Below, one piece after another: positions 1 to 8,201 of a stretch of DNA of 64,000 bases; the stretch's first letter is position 1; each line of letters begins with the position of its first letter. The notes beneath the pieces were generated by a model. It was not told the DNA's origin and searched no databases. It saw only the letters and a program-made list of their open reading frames with translations. The position numbers and the translations under genes are program-made. Source of the DNA: Streptomyces sp. R44 (GTDB lineage: Bacteria; Actinomycetota; Actinomycetes; Streptomycetales; Streptomycetaceae); NCBI RefSeq assembly GCF_041053105.1, contig NZ_CP163444.1:3720001-3784000 (forward strand), given 5' to 3'.

Positions 1-531
1 GGCGGTGACGACAGCACCCGCGAGATGGTGTTCGAGGACCTTGGGCACCCGCTGACCGCGCTCAAGAGCCAGGTCGAGCCAGATGACCCACTGCTGGGAG
101 CCCGGGATGACGGTCGGCGTCGGCCCCGGGGGCGCTGGGGTGTACCCGTCCGCGCCCGGCAGGGGATCACCCACGGGATTGGCGGCATCGGCCAGCGCCT
201 GGCCACTCAGCGAGCCCACCACCAGGTGGGTGCGGGCGTCCCGGACCTCGACACGATCGAGGCGCACGTGCGTACTGCTGGGCAGTGCGTTCGTGGTGAG
301 CAGTTCGTACGAGAGGTGCGTCCTGCCGTCCGTGGCATGGAACGGCGTCGGTTCGGTCATCACCGCCGCCGTCAACGGCGTGAACTGTGGGCCGGGTGCC
401 GGACCGGCCGCGTCGGTCCCGAATCCGGGTGGCGTGGAAGCCGTCAGCATGCCGGCTGCGAGCACGGCGGTCACGAGCCCGCGACGTAGCGGGCTCCGGC
501 CGGTGCGGGTGCGAGGGTCGCGCTTTGCCAT
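1..531 (-). CDS. Secreted protein, N-terminal part (possible M23 metallopeptidase); cut by window edge
   Basis: The reading frame starts at ATG 531 and stays open to position 1, giving 177 residues without a stop. A basic N-terminus (MAKRDPRTRTGRSPLRRG) followed by a hydrophobic stretch and an Ala-Gly region looks like a Sec signal peptide, so export is likely. The mature part is a beta-rich segment (LSYELLTTNALPSSTHVRLD) of the kind found at the N-terminus of Streptomyces secreted M23-type peptidases. The catalytic domain itself would lie outside the window. The secretion call is fairly safe; the peptidase family is an inference from resemblance only. Confidence 0.6.
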   Translation of the reverse strand, partial: MAKRDPRTRTGRSPLRRGLVTAVLAAGMLTASTPPGFGTDAAGPAPGPQFTPLTAAVMTEPTPFHATDGRTHLSYELLTTNALPSSTHVRLDRVEVRDARTHLVVGSLSGQALADAANPVGDPLPGADGYTPAPPGPTPTVIPGSQQWVIWLDLALERGQRVPKVLEHHLAGAVVTA

Positions 532-853
532 GGTGCTCTTCCAGTCGTCGGGTCCCGGGCCGTGAAGGGCACCGGCACGCCCCGCGCCGAGGCGCAGGCC
601 CATGTGTAACCCGGCGACGCGCCGCTCCGGGCCGAGGGCACCGGAGCCAGGTCCGAACTGCACCCGTCCAGCCCCATGACCAGCGAACCCGGGTCACAGG
701 GCGAGCCGCCCAGGACGGAGGGCACCCATCGGACGCGGTGGGTGCCCTTCGGCGTGTGTGCCGTCTTCGTCCTCGCGGGTCGCGCCCCCTCTGCCAGGGG
801 CCCGGCCGGTTCTATCCTGGCCTTCACCTACAGGGGGAAAGCTGGGGGGAACG
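532..853. other. Intergenic region with one hairpin
   Basis: No convincing gene is seen on either strand between the start of the secreted protein (minus) and the small membrane protein (plus). A perfect 9-bp inverted repeat, gggcaccca at 720-728 with tgggtgccc at 739-747, could form a hairpin. It lies between divergent starts, so it is more likely a regulatory or leftover structure than a terminator of either neighbour. Confidence 0.4.
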
Positions 854-1219
854 GTGGACTGGTTCTGGTGGGTTCTCATTCTGTTCTGGACCGGTGGCTT
901 CGCCTGGGCCGCCGACAACGTCCGTACCGCGCTGCGCCATCGGCACGAGCGGAAGATGGAGTTGCTCGAGGCCACGAAGCAGGAACGGCTCGCTCTTGAG
1001 GCCGCGCACAAGACGCCCGAGCCCGTGTGCGGGTGCACGCATCACCTCGCCAAGCACGACAGGCAGGGCCGGTGCCACGAGCGGGTCGAGGTGCCCACGG
1101 CCTGGGACGAGAACAAGAAGCCGGTCCGGTACGAGGCCGGTGAGTGCAACTGTCAGCAGTACGTGGGGCCGCAGCCCCTGTCCCAGGTGTACGCGGACGA
1201 GCTGACCGATCTGGCCTAG
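854..1219 (+). CDS. Small membrane-anchored Cys-rich protein of unknown function
   Basis: A 121-residue protein starting at GTG 854, chosen because a GGGGGA ribosome-binding site sits just upstream at 845-850. The N-terminus (VDWFWWVLILFWTGGFAWAA) is a single membrane segment, followed by a charged helix (HRHERKMELLEATKQERLALEAA) that may form a coiled coil. The C-terminal half holds a CGC...HH...C...C-N-C arrangement that could bind a metal. The family occurs in Streptomyces, but I know no function. It converges on the next gene, and both stop codons fall inside one palindrome. Confidence 0.75.
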   Translation: MDWFWWVLILFWTGGFAWAADNVRTALRHRHERKMELLEATKQERLALEAAHKTPEPVCGCTHHLAKHDRQGRCHERVEVPTAWDENKKPVRYEAGECNCQQYVGPQPLSQVYADELTDLA

Positions 1220-1272
1220 GCCGTCCCTTCCGGATCTTGCCTGACCCGCAAGATCCGGAAGAGACGGCCTAG
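1216..1272. terminator. Bidirectional terminator containing both convergent stop codons
   Basis: Perfect outer arms ctaggccgtc (1216-1225) and gacggcctag (1263-1272) flank perfect inner arms of 13 bp (1228-1240 and 1248-1260) with a 7-base loop. The TAG stop of the plus-strand gene (1217-1219) and the TAG stop of the minus-strand gene (1271-1269) lie in the outer arms, so one hairpin serves both genes. Confidence 0.85.
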
Positions 1273-3194
1273 CGGCGCAGTTCCTCCGGGCAGGCCGTGC
1301 CCCGTGACAGCTTGTACGGGGCGGCCAGGCGGTACACGCCCGCCTTCGGGGCGACGAGTTCCGTCCATTCATCGCCCTCGATGTCCGCCTCCGCCTTGAA
1401 GAGGCAGCCCTTCTCGTTGGCGAAGACCTTCGGGAGCTCGGTCTCCGACTCCTCGCGGGCCACCTTCGAGGCCTCCGTCTCCTGCGGCGGTTCGATCTTG
1501 CCGCCGTGCTCGTCGACGAGCGCCAGCCACGGCGAGTACGGGACGCGGATGAGGACCCGGCCCGGGCGGTCGACCCGGATCACGACCTCGTTCTCCTCCG
1601 CGCTCTGCACCTCGGCCGGCGGGTCGGCGAGGGGGGTCGGGTTCTGCACCTCGTACAGCCGCCAGTTCTCGTCGGACCAGACCTGGTTCAGGTACGGCAG
1701 GCCCTCGCGGACCAGCTCGGCCTCCTGCGCGGCGCCCGAGTCGGGGGCGCCGGTGGGCAGCACCACGTAGTGGACGGCCCAGCGGTCGAGCCAGTCCTGG
1801 TAGTTCGAGGCGTTCAGCGTGTCGTCGTAGAAGAGCGGGTTGCGCTCCATGTCCGCCTGCCGGTTCCAGCCGCGCGCCAGGTTGATGTACGGGCTGAGCG
1901 CGGAGGACTCGCGGTGGCTGGAGGCCGGCACGACCTCGACGCGCGCCTTGCCCGCGTCCCGTACCTGGAGCTGGTTCACCAGGGGGGCCAGCTCGCGGGC
2001 CCAGGAGGCGTCGGGGGCGGTGCGGATGACGTCGTCGACGCCCTTGAAGCCGATCCAGAAGTTCAGTCCGACGACGGCGAGCAGCAGCGCGTACCAGCGG
2101 CGGGACCGCGGCGCCGTGTACGGCAGCGCCGCGAGCAGCACGACGCCCGCGAAGAGCATCGGCAGCCGGGAGATGTTCGAGCCGATCTGCGAGTCGATCA
2201 GCCAGGTCAGGAGCGTGCCGAGGGAGTAGACGGCCGCGGCCGTGCGGACCGTGCGCCAGTCCTTCGGGACGAGGACGAGGACGAGTATCCCGAAGAGCAG
2301 CGGCAGTGCCGTCGAGCCGAAGGCCATCGGCTGCGTGCCCGAGAAGGGGAACAGCCAGGAGGACAGGGCCACCACGGCGACCGGGGCCAGGCCCAGGGCG
2401 TACGCGCCCGGGCGCCGCTTGTTCAGGAACAGCGCCGCCGCCGCGACCCCGAGGAACAGTCCGGCGACCGGGCTGCACGCCGTCGCCAGACCGGCCAGCG
2501 GGGCGGCGACCGCCGCCTTCGCCCAGCGTCTGTAGCGCCAGCGGTGCGGCCAGCAGAAGACGGCGGCGACCGCGCCGAGCGCGAACATCATGCCGAGGCC
2601 GAAGGTGACCCGGCCCGAGAGCGCGTTGCACAGGAAGGCGAAGACGGCCGCGATCGAGCACACCATCGGGTTGCGGACCGCCCGCACCCGCACCAGGATC
2701 AGCGCGGTCAGCGCGGCCGACAGCGTGCCGGCGACCATCATCGTGCTGCGGACGCCGAGCACCGACATCAGGTAGGGCGAGACCACGCTGTACGAGACGG
2801 GGTGCATCCCGCCGTACCAGGCCAGGTTGTACGCGGAGTCCGGGTGCCGTCCGACGAACTCGGCCCACGCGTCCTGCGCGGCCAGATCCCCGCCGCTGTT
2901 CGCGAAGAAGAAGAACCACAGGATGTGCGTGAGGGCGGCGAGCCCGGTGGCCGCCATGACCGTGTAGCGGCGCTTGCGCCGCGGGGCGGCGACGGGGGTT
3001 GCCGGGGGCGGCGCGAGGGCCGTGGTCGGGGCGGGCCGCTGGGTCGGGAGCACTATTCGCGAGAGCGAAGTGGGTCCGGTATCGGCGTGCGAGTCGCGGG
3101 CGGTGTCCCGGGGGTCACGAGCGTCATGGCCCTCACGGTAGACGTCGGGGTCGGACTCCGCGCGGTCGGCGCGTGTCGGCTCGGCGGTGGTCAC
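1269..3194 (-). CDS. Polytopic membrane protein, GT-C glycosyltransferase-like
   Basis: This 641-residue protein has a disordered N-terminus of about 75 residues. A membrane domain with many hydrophobic spans follows (about residues 78-430), then a soluble C-terminal domain (about 430-641) with a beta-sandwich look (VVIRVDRPGRVLIRVPYSPWLALVDE). After the first span comes an acidic loop (GGDLAAQDAWAEF), as in the catalytic loop of GT-C enzymes that use polyprenyl-phosphate sugars. This suggests a cell-envelope glycosyltransferase, but no diagnostic motif proves it. Such proteins are sometimes labelled MFS transporters; I see no MFS signature. Confidence 0.6.
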   Translation of the reverse strand: MTTAEPTRADRAESDPDVYREGHDARDPRDTARDSHADTGPTSLSRIVLPTQRPAPTTALAPPPATPVAAPRRKRRYTVMAATGLAALTHILWFFFFANSGGDLAAQDAWAEFVGRHPDSAYNLAWYGGMHPVSYSVVSPYLMSVLGVRSTMMVAGTLSAALTALILVRVRAVRNPMVCSIAAVFAFLCNALSGRVTFGLGMMFALGAVAAVFCWPHRWRYRRWAKAAVAAPLAGLATACSPVAGLFLGVAAAALFLNKRRPGAYALGLAPVAVVALSSWLFPFSGTQPMAFGSTALPLLFGILVLVLVPKDWRTVRTAAAVYSLGTLLTWLIDSQIGSNISRLPMLFAGVVLLAALPYTAPRSRRWYALLLAVVGLNFWIGFKGVDDVIRTAPDASWARELAPLVNQLQVRDAGKARVEVVPASSHRESSALSPYINLARGWNRQADMERNPLFYDDTLNASNYQDWLDRWAVHYVVLPTGAPDSGAAQEAELVREGLPYLNQVWSDENWRLYEVQNPTPLADPPAEVQSAEENEVVIRVDRPGRVLIRVPYSPWLALVDEHGGKIEPPQETEASKVAREESETELPKVFANEKGCLFKAEADIEGDEWTELVAPKAGVYRLAAPYKLSRGTACPEELRR

Positions 3195-3265
3195 TGCGGC
3201 CCTTTCCCGTGCTGCCGTCTCGCTTCTCGCGTGGTCACGCGTGCTGCTCGTCCCCCGGAAACGCT

Positions 3266-3305
3266 AACAGCCGGGCACCACGGAGAACCGGGGTGCCCGG
3301 CTGTT
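3266..3305 (-). terminator. Terminator downstream of the carboxypeptidase gene
   Basis: Perfect 14-bp arms aacagccgggcacc (3266-3279) and ggtgcccggctgtt (3292-3305) with a 12-base loop. It lies between the stop of the carboxypeptidase gene (3382) and the start of the next co-directional gene (3194), so it separates the two transcripts. Confidence 0.8.
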
Positions 3306-3381
3306 GCGGGTGGCCTCTCGCCCGGGCGACGGGCCCGGGCGATGGACTCGGGCGATCGGTCCGGGCGATCGGCCCGGGCCG

Positions 3382-5778
3382 TCAGCCCACTCGGGTGAGC
3401 TTCTTGTCGAAGCCCGGCTCCACCAGGTCCGACTGGAGGGCGACCGGGGAGCTGACCTTGCCGGCGCCCGTACCGATCGACACCTGGCCGACGATGTCGC
3501 CCGCCTTGCCGGAGTGCGGCAGGGCCTTGCCGCCGTCGGTGAGCTCCAGCTGCACCTTGAGGCCCGGCCAGCCGACCGCCTTGAGCTCCTTGGTGGCGAT
3601 CACCGGGGTCTGGCCGCCGAGGCCGTCGTCCACGTAGCCGAGGACCTGGCCCTTTTTGACCACGGCCGCCGAGGTGACGTCCTTCTGGGCCTGCTGGATC
3701 AGCTTGAGGCTGTTGTCGATGGCGAGCTGCAGCTTGTCGATGAGCAGCTTGGCGTCCTTCGCCCCCATGACGATGCCGAGGATGCGGCGGTCCTGACCGT
3801 CGACGACGGTGTTCGCCGCCCAGAGCAGGTTGCCGCCGGCGGGGGTGGAGGACCCGGTCTTGATGCCGCTCACACCGTCGTGGAGCAGGATGTTGTTGTT
3901 GTTCTCGATCCGGCCGGGGATGCCGTCCACCGTCACGTTCGGCATGTTCACGATCTCGCGGAACACGTCGTACTGCATGACCGCCTTCGCCAGCTTCAGC
4001 TGGTCCTGCGGGGTCGACATGGTGCTGTCGAGCAGACCGGAGGGGTCCGTGTACGTGGACTGGGTCATGCCCAGTTCCTTCGCGGCGGCGTTCATCTTCT
4101 CGACGAACGCGGCCTCCGAACCGGCGTCCCAGCGCGCGAGCAGCCGGGCCACGTTGTTGGCGGAGGGGATCATCAGGAGCTCCAGGAGCTCCCTCTCCGT
4201 GTAGGTCTGGCCCTCCTGGACCGGCGCCGTCGACTCCGAGTCGTGCTTCGCCTGGTCGGCGGCCTTCTTGTCGATCGTGATCTCGGGACCCTGCTGCTTC
4301 CCCTTGATCGGGTGGTCGCGGAGGATCACGTACGCCGTCATCGTCTTGGTCACGGACGCGATCGGGGCCGGCTTCTGCGCCCCGTACATCCCCATGGAGC
4401 CGACGCCCTCGACCTCGACGGCGCCCTGCCCCTCATTCGGCCACGGCATCTTCAGCTCGCCGCCCTCGAACGTGAACGTCGGCGCGGCCGACAGCGTCAG
4501 CGCGGGCGCCGGCAGCGGGCGGACCATCTGCACGATCGCAAAGACGATCAGGAGCAGCAGGACGAGCGGCGTCCAGATCCGCACCCGGCGCAGGGTCGTC
4601 CGCAGCGGGGTCGGCGGCGGGGGCGGCGTGTTCGTCAGTTCCGCGAGCAGGTCGAGCGGGGGCAGCGGCGGCAGCGGCTGCTGCCGGGTCCGCTCCGGCT
4701 CGGCGAGCGCCGCCGGCGTGGGTACGGGGGCGGGCGCGGCCTTCTCCTCGGCCGCGGGCGCCTTGGGCACGGCCGGGGCCTCGGGGGCGGGCGCCGGGGC
4801 GGCGGAGGCCTTGGCGGCCTCCTGCGCGGCCTTCTGGGCCTTCTGCTCGGCCGGGATGTCGGGACGCAGCGCACGGAAGACGCTGGTGCGCTCGCTGTCG
4901 GAGTCCGCGGTCAGGGAGGACGGCAGCTTCAGGGCGGTCGTCGGCTGGTCCACGACGGGCGGACGGACCATCTTGAACATGGTCGTCGGCTGGTCGACCG
5001 GCTTCTCGTCCTCGGAGGAAGAGGAACCGGACGACGCCTCCTCGGACTCCGCCGGCTTGTCGTCGGCGGAGGGCTTGTCGTCGACGGGCTTCTCGTCGGC
5101 GGAGGGCTTCCGCGCGGCGAACCAGGACGCGGAGGGGGCCTTGTCGTCGGCGGGCGCCTTGTCGTCGGTGGTCGCCGTGTCCTCGACGGACGCCGTGTCC
5201 TCGGCAGACGCCTCGACGGACGCCTCGACGGGCTCCTCGTCCGTCTCGTCGTCGGACTCGTCGTCCGCCTCCTCGGGGCCGGCCTCGGCCTCGTCCCCGG
5301 CCTCGTCGTCCGGCTCGTCGTCCTGCGGCTCGTCCTCGCCCTCGGAGTCGTCGGCCTCGGCCTCGTCCTCCGGCTCGGGCTCCTCCTCGGCCGCCGGGTC
5401 CTCGTCCTCGGGCTGCTCCGCCGTCGCGACCCAGGCCGCCACAGCGGCCTTCAGACGGTCGCCCTCCGGCTCCGACTCCGCCGTGGCCTCCGCCTCGGGA
5501 TCCGAGTCCGACTCCGAGTCCGGCTTCGCGTCCGCCGCGGCCGCCGCCGGCTCGTCGTCCTCCGGCGTGCGCGGTGCCAGGGTCTTGAACACGGCCGTCG
5601 CCTGGTCGACCTGAACCGCCGAAGACGCCGCCGAGGACGGCGAGGACTCTGACTCACGGAGCACGAAAAGCCGAGGATCCCGGCCGCCGCCGCCCGAGGC
5701 CGCCGTCTCCTGAGACGACCCCTGCTGCTCCGCCTTGTCGGGGGACTCGCCCGCCACCGTGCCTCCTCCATGCGTCAT
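3382..5778 (-). CDS. D-alanyl-D-alanine carboxypeptidase (S11, PBP5-like) with long acidic N-terminal region
   Basis: A 798-residue enzyme that trims the terminal D-Ala from peptidoglycan stem peptides outside the membrane. The three penicillin-binding motifs are present: SVTK (nucleophile Ser475, Lys478), SAN (Ser539) and KTG (Lys640). A single membrane span (about 399-419) precedes the catalytic domain. The first ~390 residues are low-complexity and rich in Glu, Asp, Ser and Ala (for example KPSADEKPVDDKPSADDK). By topology they should lie in the cytoplasm, which is unusual because most family members have only a signal peptide. A C-terminal beta domain follows the catalytic part. The neighbour at 5941 diverges. 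Confidence 0.92.
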   Translation of the reverse strand: MTHGGGTVAGESPDKAEQQGSSQETAASGGGGRDPRLFVLRESESSPSSAASSAVQVDQATAVFKTLAPRTPEDDEPAAAAADAKPDSESDSDPEAEATAESEPEGDRLKAAVAAWVATAEQPEDEDPAAEEEPEPEDEAEADDSEGEDEPQDDEPDDEAGDEAEAGPEEADDESDDETDEEPVEASVEASAEDTASVEDTATTDDKAPADDKAPSASWFAARKPSADEKPVDDKPSADDKPAESEEASSGSSSSEDEKPVDQPTTMFKMVRPPVVDQPTTALKLPSSLTADSDSERTSVFRALRPDIPAEQKAQKAAQEAAKASAAPAPAPEAPAVPKAPAAEEKAAPAPVPTPAALAEPERTRQQPLPPLPPLDLLAELTNTPPPPPTPLRTTLRRVRIWTPLVLLLLIVFAIVQMVRPLPAPALTLSAAPTFTFEGGELKMPWPNEGQGAVEVEGVGSMGMYGAQKPAPIASVTKTMTAYVILRDHPIKGKQQGPEITIDKKAADQAKHDSESTAPVQEGQTYTERELLELLMIPSANNVARLLARWDAGSEAAFVEKMNAAAKELGMTQSTYTDPSGLLDSTMSTPQDQLKLAKAVMQYDVFREIVNMPNVTVDGIPGRIENNNNILLHDGVSGIKTGSSTPAGGNLLWAANTVVDGQDRRILGIVMGAKDAKLLIDKLQLAIDNSLKLIQQAQKDVTSAAVVKKGQVLGYVDDGLGGQTPVIATKELKAVGWPGLKVQLELTDGGKALPHSGKAGDIVGQVSIGTGAGKVSSPVALQSDLVEPGFDKKLTRVG

Positions 5779-5889
5779 ACGTACGTCCGAACCGTCTACC
5801 AGTGTCCTGTGTGAACCCCTTGGCTCCCGTGCTAGACGAGAACGACATACCTACTGGTTCCCGGATGAACCACCCAGGCACTCTCGACA

Positions 5890-5923
5890 GATGAATGTGA
5901 GAGGGGTCACCCTGTCATTCATC
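5890..5923. promoter_or_regulatory. Inverted repeat upstream of the GPP34 gene
   Basis: Arms gatgaatg (5890-5897) and cattcatc (5916-5923) are perfect, with an 18-base spacer. The repeat sits 17 bases before the ATG at 5941, in the divergent region shared with the carboxypeptidase gene. It is either an operator or a 5' leader hairpin. Confidence 0.4.
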
Positions 5924-5940
5924 CACGCGGGGAGGCATGG

Positions 5941-6639
5941 ATGGGCAGGAGCCGCAGAACCATTCCGGAAGAGCTTCTGCTGCTCGCTCTGGACCCGACC
6001 ACGGGTACCACAGCGCAGCCGCAGTCGCTCGACCTCGGTCTGGCCGGAGCACAGCTAGTGGAGCTGGCTCTGGCAGGCCGGATAGCCCCTGACGGGGATC
6101 GTATCGCCGTGGTGATGCCACGGCCGACCGGAGATCCGACACTGGACTCCGCACTGGAGCTGCTGCGCAGGCGCGGCAGCCCGGTTCGGGCCGTCCACTG
6201 GATCGGCGGGCCCCGGCTGGGGCTCCGTCAGACGTATCTCTCGCATCTGGAGCGATGCGGCATGGTGCATGCCGTGGAGGGCCAGATGTGCGGGGTGTTG
6301 CCGACGACTCGCTACCAGGCGACGGACACGGCGATCAGTCGGGAGATCCGTGCCCGACTGGACAGTGCGATCCGCACCGGCGTACCGCCGGACCCGCGGA
6401 CCGCGGCGCTTGCCGCGCTGGCCCACGCGGTCGGTCTCGGGAAGCACCTGTACCCCGGCAACGAAGGACGGTCGTCGCGGTCCCGGCTGCGCGATCTGAT
6501 CCGGCACGACCCCATGGGCGGACTCGTGGCGCACGCCGTGATGGACGTCCAGAACGGTGCGGCGGCGCAGCCGCGCCGGAGCGCCGCGGGCGTCCCGGCG
6601 CAGCCTCGCGGCAGCATGGCCCGCGCGGCCGCGCACTGA
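5941..6639 (+). CDS. GPP34 (GOLPH3/VPS74-like) family protein
   Basis: A 232-residue protein. The N-terminal PEELLLLALDPTTG and following LGLAGAQLVELALAGRI are the typical start of the GPP34 fold, which in eukaryotes binds phosphatidylinositol 4-phosphate on Golgi membranes. Streptomyces carry many copies, and their role is not established. The middle contains the expected helical repeats (LRQTYLSHLERCGMVHAVE). The last ~25 residues are a Pro/Arg/Ala tail likely to be disordered. A GGAGG ribosome-binding site lies 5 bases before the ATG. It precedes the XRE regulator on the same strand, but a 220-base gap with its own promoter separates them. Confidence 0.85.
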   Translation: MGRSRRTIPEELLLLALDPTTGTTAQPQSLDLGLAGAQLVELALAGRIAPDGDRIAVVMPRPTGDPTLDSALELLRRRGSPVRAVHWIGGPRLGLRQTYLSHLERCGMVHAVEGQMCGVLPTTRYQATDTAISREIRARLDSAIRTGVPPDPRTAALAALAHAVGLGKHLYPGNEGRSSRSRLRDLIRHDPMGGLVAHAVMDVQNGAAAQPRRSAAGVPAQPRGSMARAAAH

Positions 6640-6701
6640 ACCATCGCTCGTACGGAACACGCACGACCGAGAACCACGAACCACCTGGAACCCTCCGGGA
6701 G

Positions 6702-6749
6702 CCGCACAGCTGTGCGGGGCGGTCTGGGCGGCCGTCCCGCACATGTGCG
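6702..6749. promoter_or_regulatory. Two related palindromes upstream of the XRE regulator
   Basis: ccgcacagctgtgcgg (6702-6717) and cgcacatgtgcg (6738-6749) are both perfect palindromes sharing CGCACA-N2-TGTGCG. Their centres are 34 bp apart. They lie 50-120 bases before a good promoter (6797-6824), as expected for paired operator sites. Confidence 0.55.
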
Positions 6750-6796
6750 TTGCCCGGCTTTCCCGTTGTCCGGGTTTCCCAGCGCACACCCGGCCA

Positions 6797-6824
6797 TTGG
6801 TGGCAGTCTGCCAAGCGGTAGATA
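6797..6824 (+). promoter_or_regulatory. Sigma70-type promoter of the XRE regulator
   Basis: TTGGTG (6797-6802) and TAGATA (6819-6824) are separated by 16 bases, 39 bases before the GTG start at 6864. This fits a principal (HrdB-type) promoter. Confidence 0.5.
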
Positions 6825-6863
6825 CTCACAGCTACGCAGCAGACAGCCGGAGGTGCAGTTTCC

Positions 6864-7724
6864 GTGGCGTCCAACGTCAACCCCACCGTCAGGCGACGCC
6901 GATTGGGCCAGGAGCTGCGCAAGCTCCGCGAGGCGAAGAACATGACGGCCGAGCAGGTCGCCGAGCGTCTCCTCGTCTCCCAGTCCAAGATCAGCCGGCT
7001 GGAGAACGGCCGTCGCTCCATCAGCCAGCGGGACGTCCGGGACCTGTGCGGGGTGTACGAGGTCGAGGACGAGCGCATGGTCGACTCCCTCATGCAGATG
7101 GCCAAGGACTCCCGTCAGCAGGGCTGGTGGCACGCCTTCGGCGACATCCCGTACAGCGTCTACATCGGTCTGGAGACGGACGCGGAGAGTCTGCGGATGT
7201 ACGAGTCGCAGATCATCCCCGGGCTGCTCCAGACCCCGGCGTACGCGGAGGCCGTGATCTCCGGGGCGATGCCGGAGTCGACCGCGGCGGACATCGAGAA
7301 GCGGGTCACGGTGCGGACCCGCCGCCAGGAGCGGATCCGGGACGAGGAGCGTCCGCTACGGCTGTGGGCCGTCATCGACGAGGGCGCGCTGCACCGGATC
7401 GTGGGCAGCCGGCAGCTGATGGTCGATCAGCTGGAGCACCTGATCGAGCAGTCGCACCTGCCGCACGTCACCGTGCAGGTGATCCCGTTCGAGATGGGCG
7501 CGCATCCGGGGATCAGCGGGCAGTACTCGATCCTGGAGTTCCCGGACACCTCGGACTCCAGCGTCGTGTACATCGAGGGCGTGACGAGCGATCTGTACCT
7601 GGAGAAGGCGCAGGACGTCGGCAAGTACTCCGTCATGTACGAGCACCTCAGGGCGCAGGCGCTGAACGTCGACCAGACGCGCGAGTTCATCTCGAAAATG
7701 GCGAAGAAGCACGCCCAGGGGTGA
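6864..7724 (+). CDS. XRE-family regulator with DUF5753 (Scr1-like) domain
   Basis: A 286-residue DNA-binding protein starting at GTG 6864 behind a GGAGGTG site. Residues about 8-65 form the Cro/CI-type helix-turn-helix (LGQELRKLREAKNMTAEQVAERLLVSQSKISRLENG). The remaining ~190 residues are the DUF5753 sensor domain (YESQIIPGLLQTPAYAEAVI, HLPHVTVQVIPFEMGAHPGISGQYSILEF). These regulators are typically paired with small DUF397 proteins and control development and secondary metabolism in Streptomyces; the next gene is such a partner. Palindromes at 6702-6749 suggest autoregulation. Confidence 0.93.
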   Translation: MASNVNPTVRRRRLGQELRKLREAKNMTAEQVAERLLVSQSKISRLENGRRSISQRDVRDLCGVYEVEDERMVDSLMQMAKDSRQQGWWHAFGDIPYSVYIGLETDAESLRMYESQIIPGLLQTPAYAEAVISGAMPESTAADIEKRVTVRTRRQERIRDEERPLRLWAVIDEGALHRIVGSRQLMVDQLEHLIEQSHLPHVTVQVIPFEMGAHPGISGQYSILEFPDTSDSSVVYIEGVTSDLYLEKAQDVGKYSVMYEHLRAQALNVDQTREFISKMAKKHAQG

Positions 7725-7903
7725 TCGTCCGGGGGCGGGGCAGGCACCGTACACGGGTTGATCGCTCCCACGGAAGCGCAGTTGGAATATGCCACTCGGA
7801 CGTGTGAACGCCGGTCCCGCCGGACGGGGCCGGCGAGTAGCGTCGATCACGCCATCAAGAACGTTGGCGAGACACCCTACTCGGCAGAACCGGAGTGAGC
7901 AGC

Positions 7904-8104
7904 ATGGCGATTATTCAGGGCGGTACGGACACCTGGACGAAGTCCTCGTACTCGGGCGGGAACGGAGCCTGCGTCGAAGTGAAGTCCCCCGTCATGGCCG
8001 CGATCGCGGTGCGGGACTCCAAGGCCCCCGAGGGCCCGTCCCTCTCTTTCGGACCGGGCTCGTGGAACGCCTTCGTCGGCGAGGTGAGCAACGGGGCCCT
8101 CTGA
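7904..8104 (+). CDS. DUF397 family small protein
   Basis: A 66-residue protein with the DUF397 signature (WTKSSYSGGNGACVEV, AIAVRDSKAPEGPSLSF, WNAFVGEV). I prefer ATG 7904 because GGAG at 7892-7895 is 8 bases upstream; an in-frame GTG at 7895 is the alternative. DUF397 proteins sit next to XRE/DUF5753 regulators and are thought to act with them, like antitoxin- or anti-regulator-type partners. About 180 bases separate the pair, so the gene may have its own promoter. Confidence 0.9.
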   Translation: MAIIQGGTDTWTKSSYSGGNGACVEVKSPVMAAIAVRDSKAPEGPSLSFGPGSWNAFVGEVSNGAL

Positions 8105-8141
8105 GCCCCGGTGCGCGCACGCCGCCGCCAGCAGTACGTAT

Positions 8142-8191
8142 GAGCCCTCTCGACCGGTCCGCCGTCCTGGCCGAGGGGGCTCGGCTCTTTT
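8142..8191 (+). terminator. Terminator after the XRE/DUF397 pair
   Basis: Arms gagccctctcg (8142-8152) and cgagggggctc (8172-8182) pair with one G-U wobble and are followed by a short T-run (ctctttt). The structure also lies just past the stop of the convergent gene at 8202. Confidence 0.65.
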
Positions 8192-8201
8192 CCGCCGCGC
8201 C

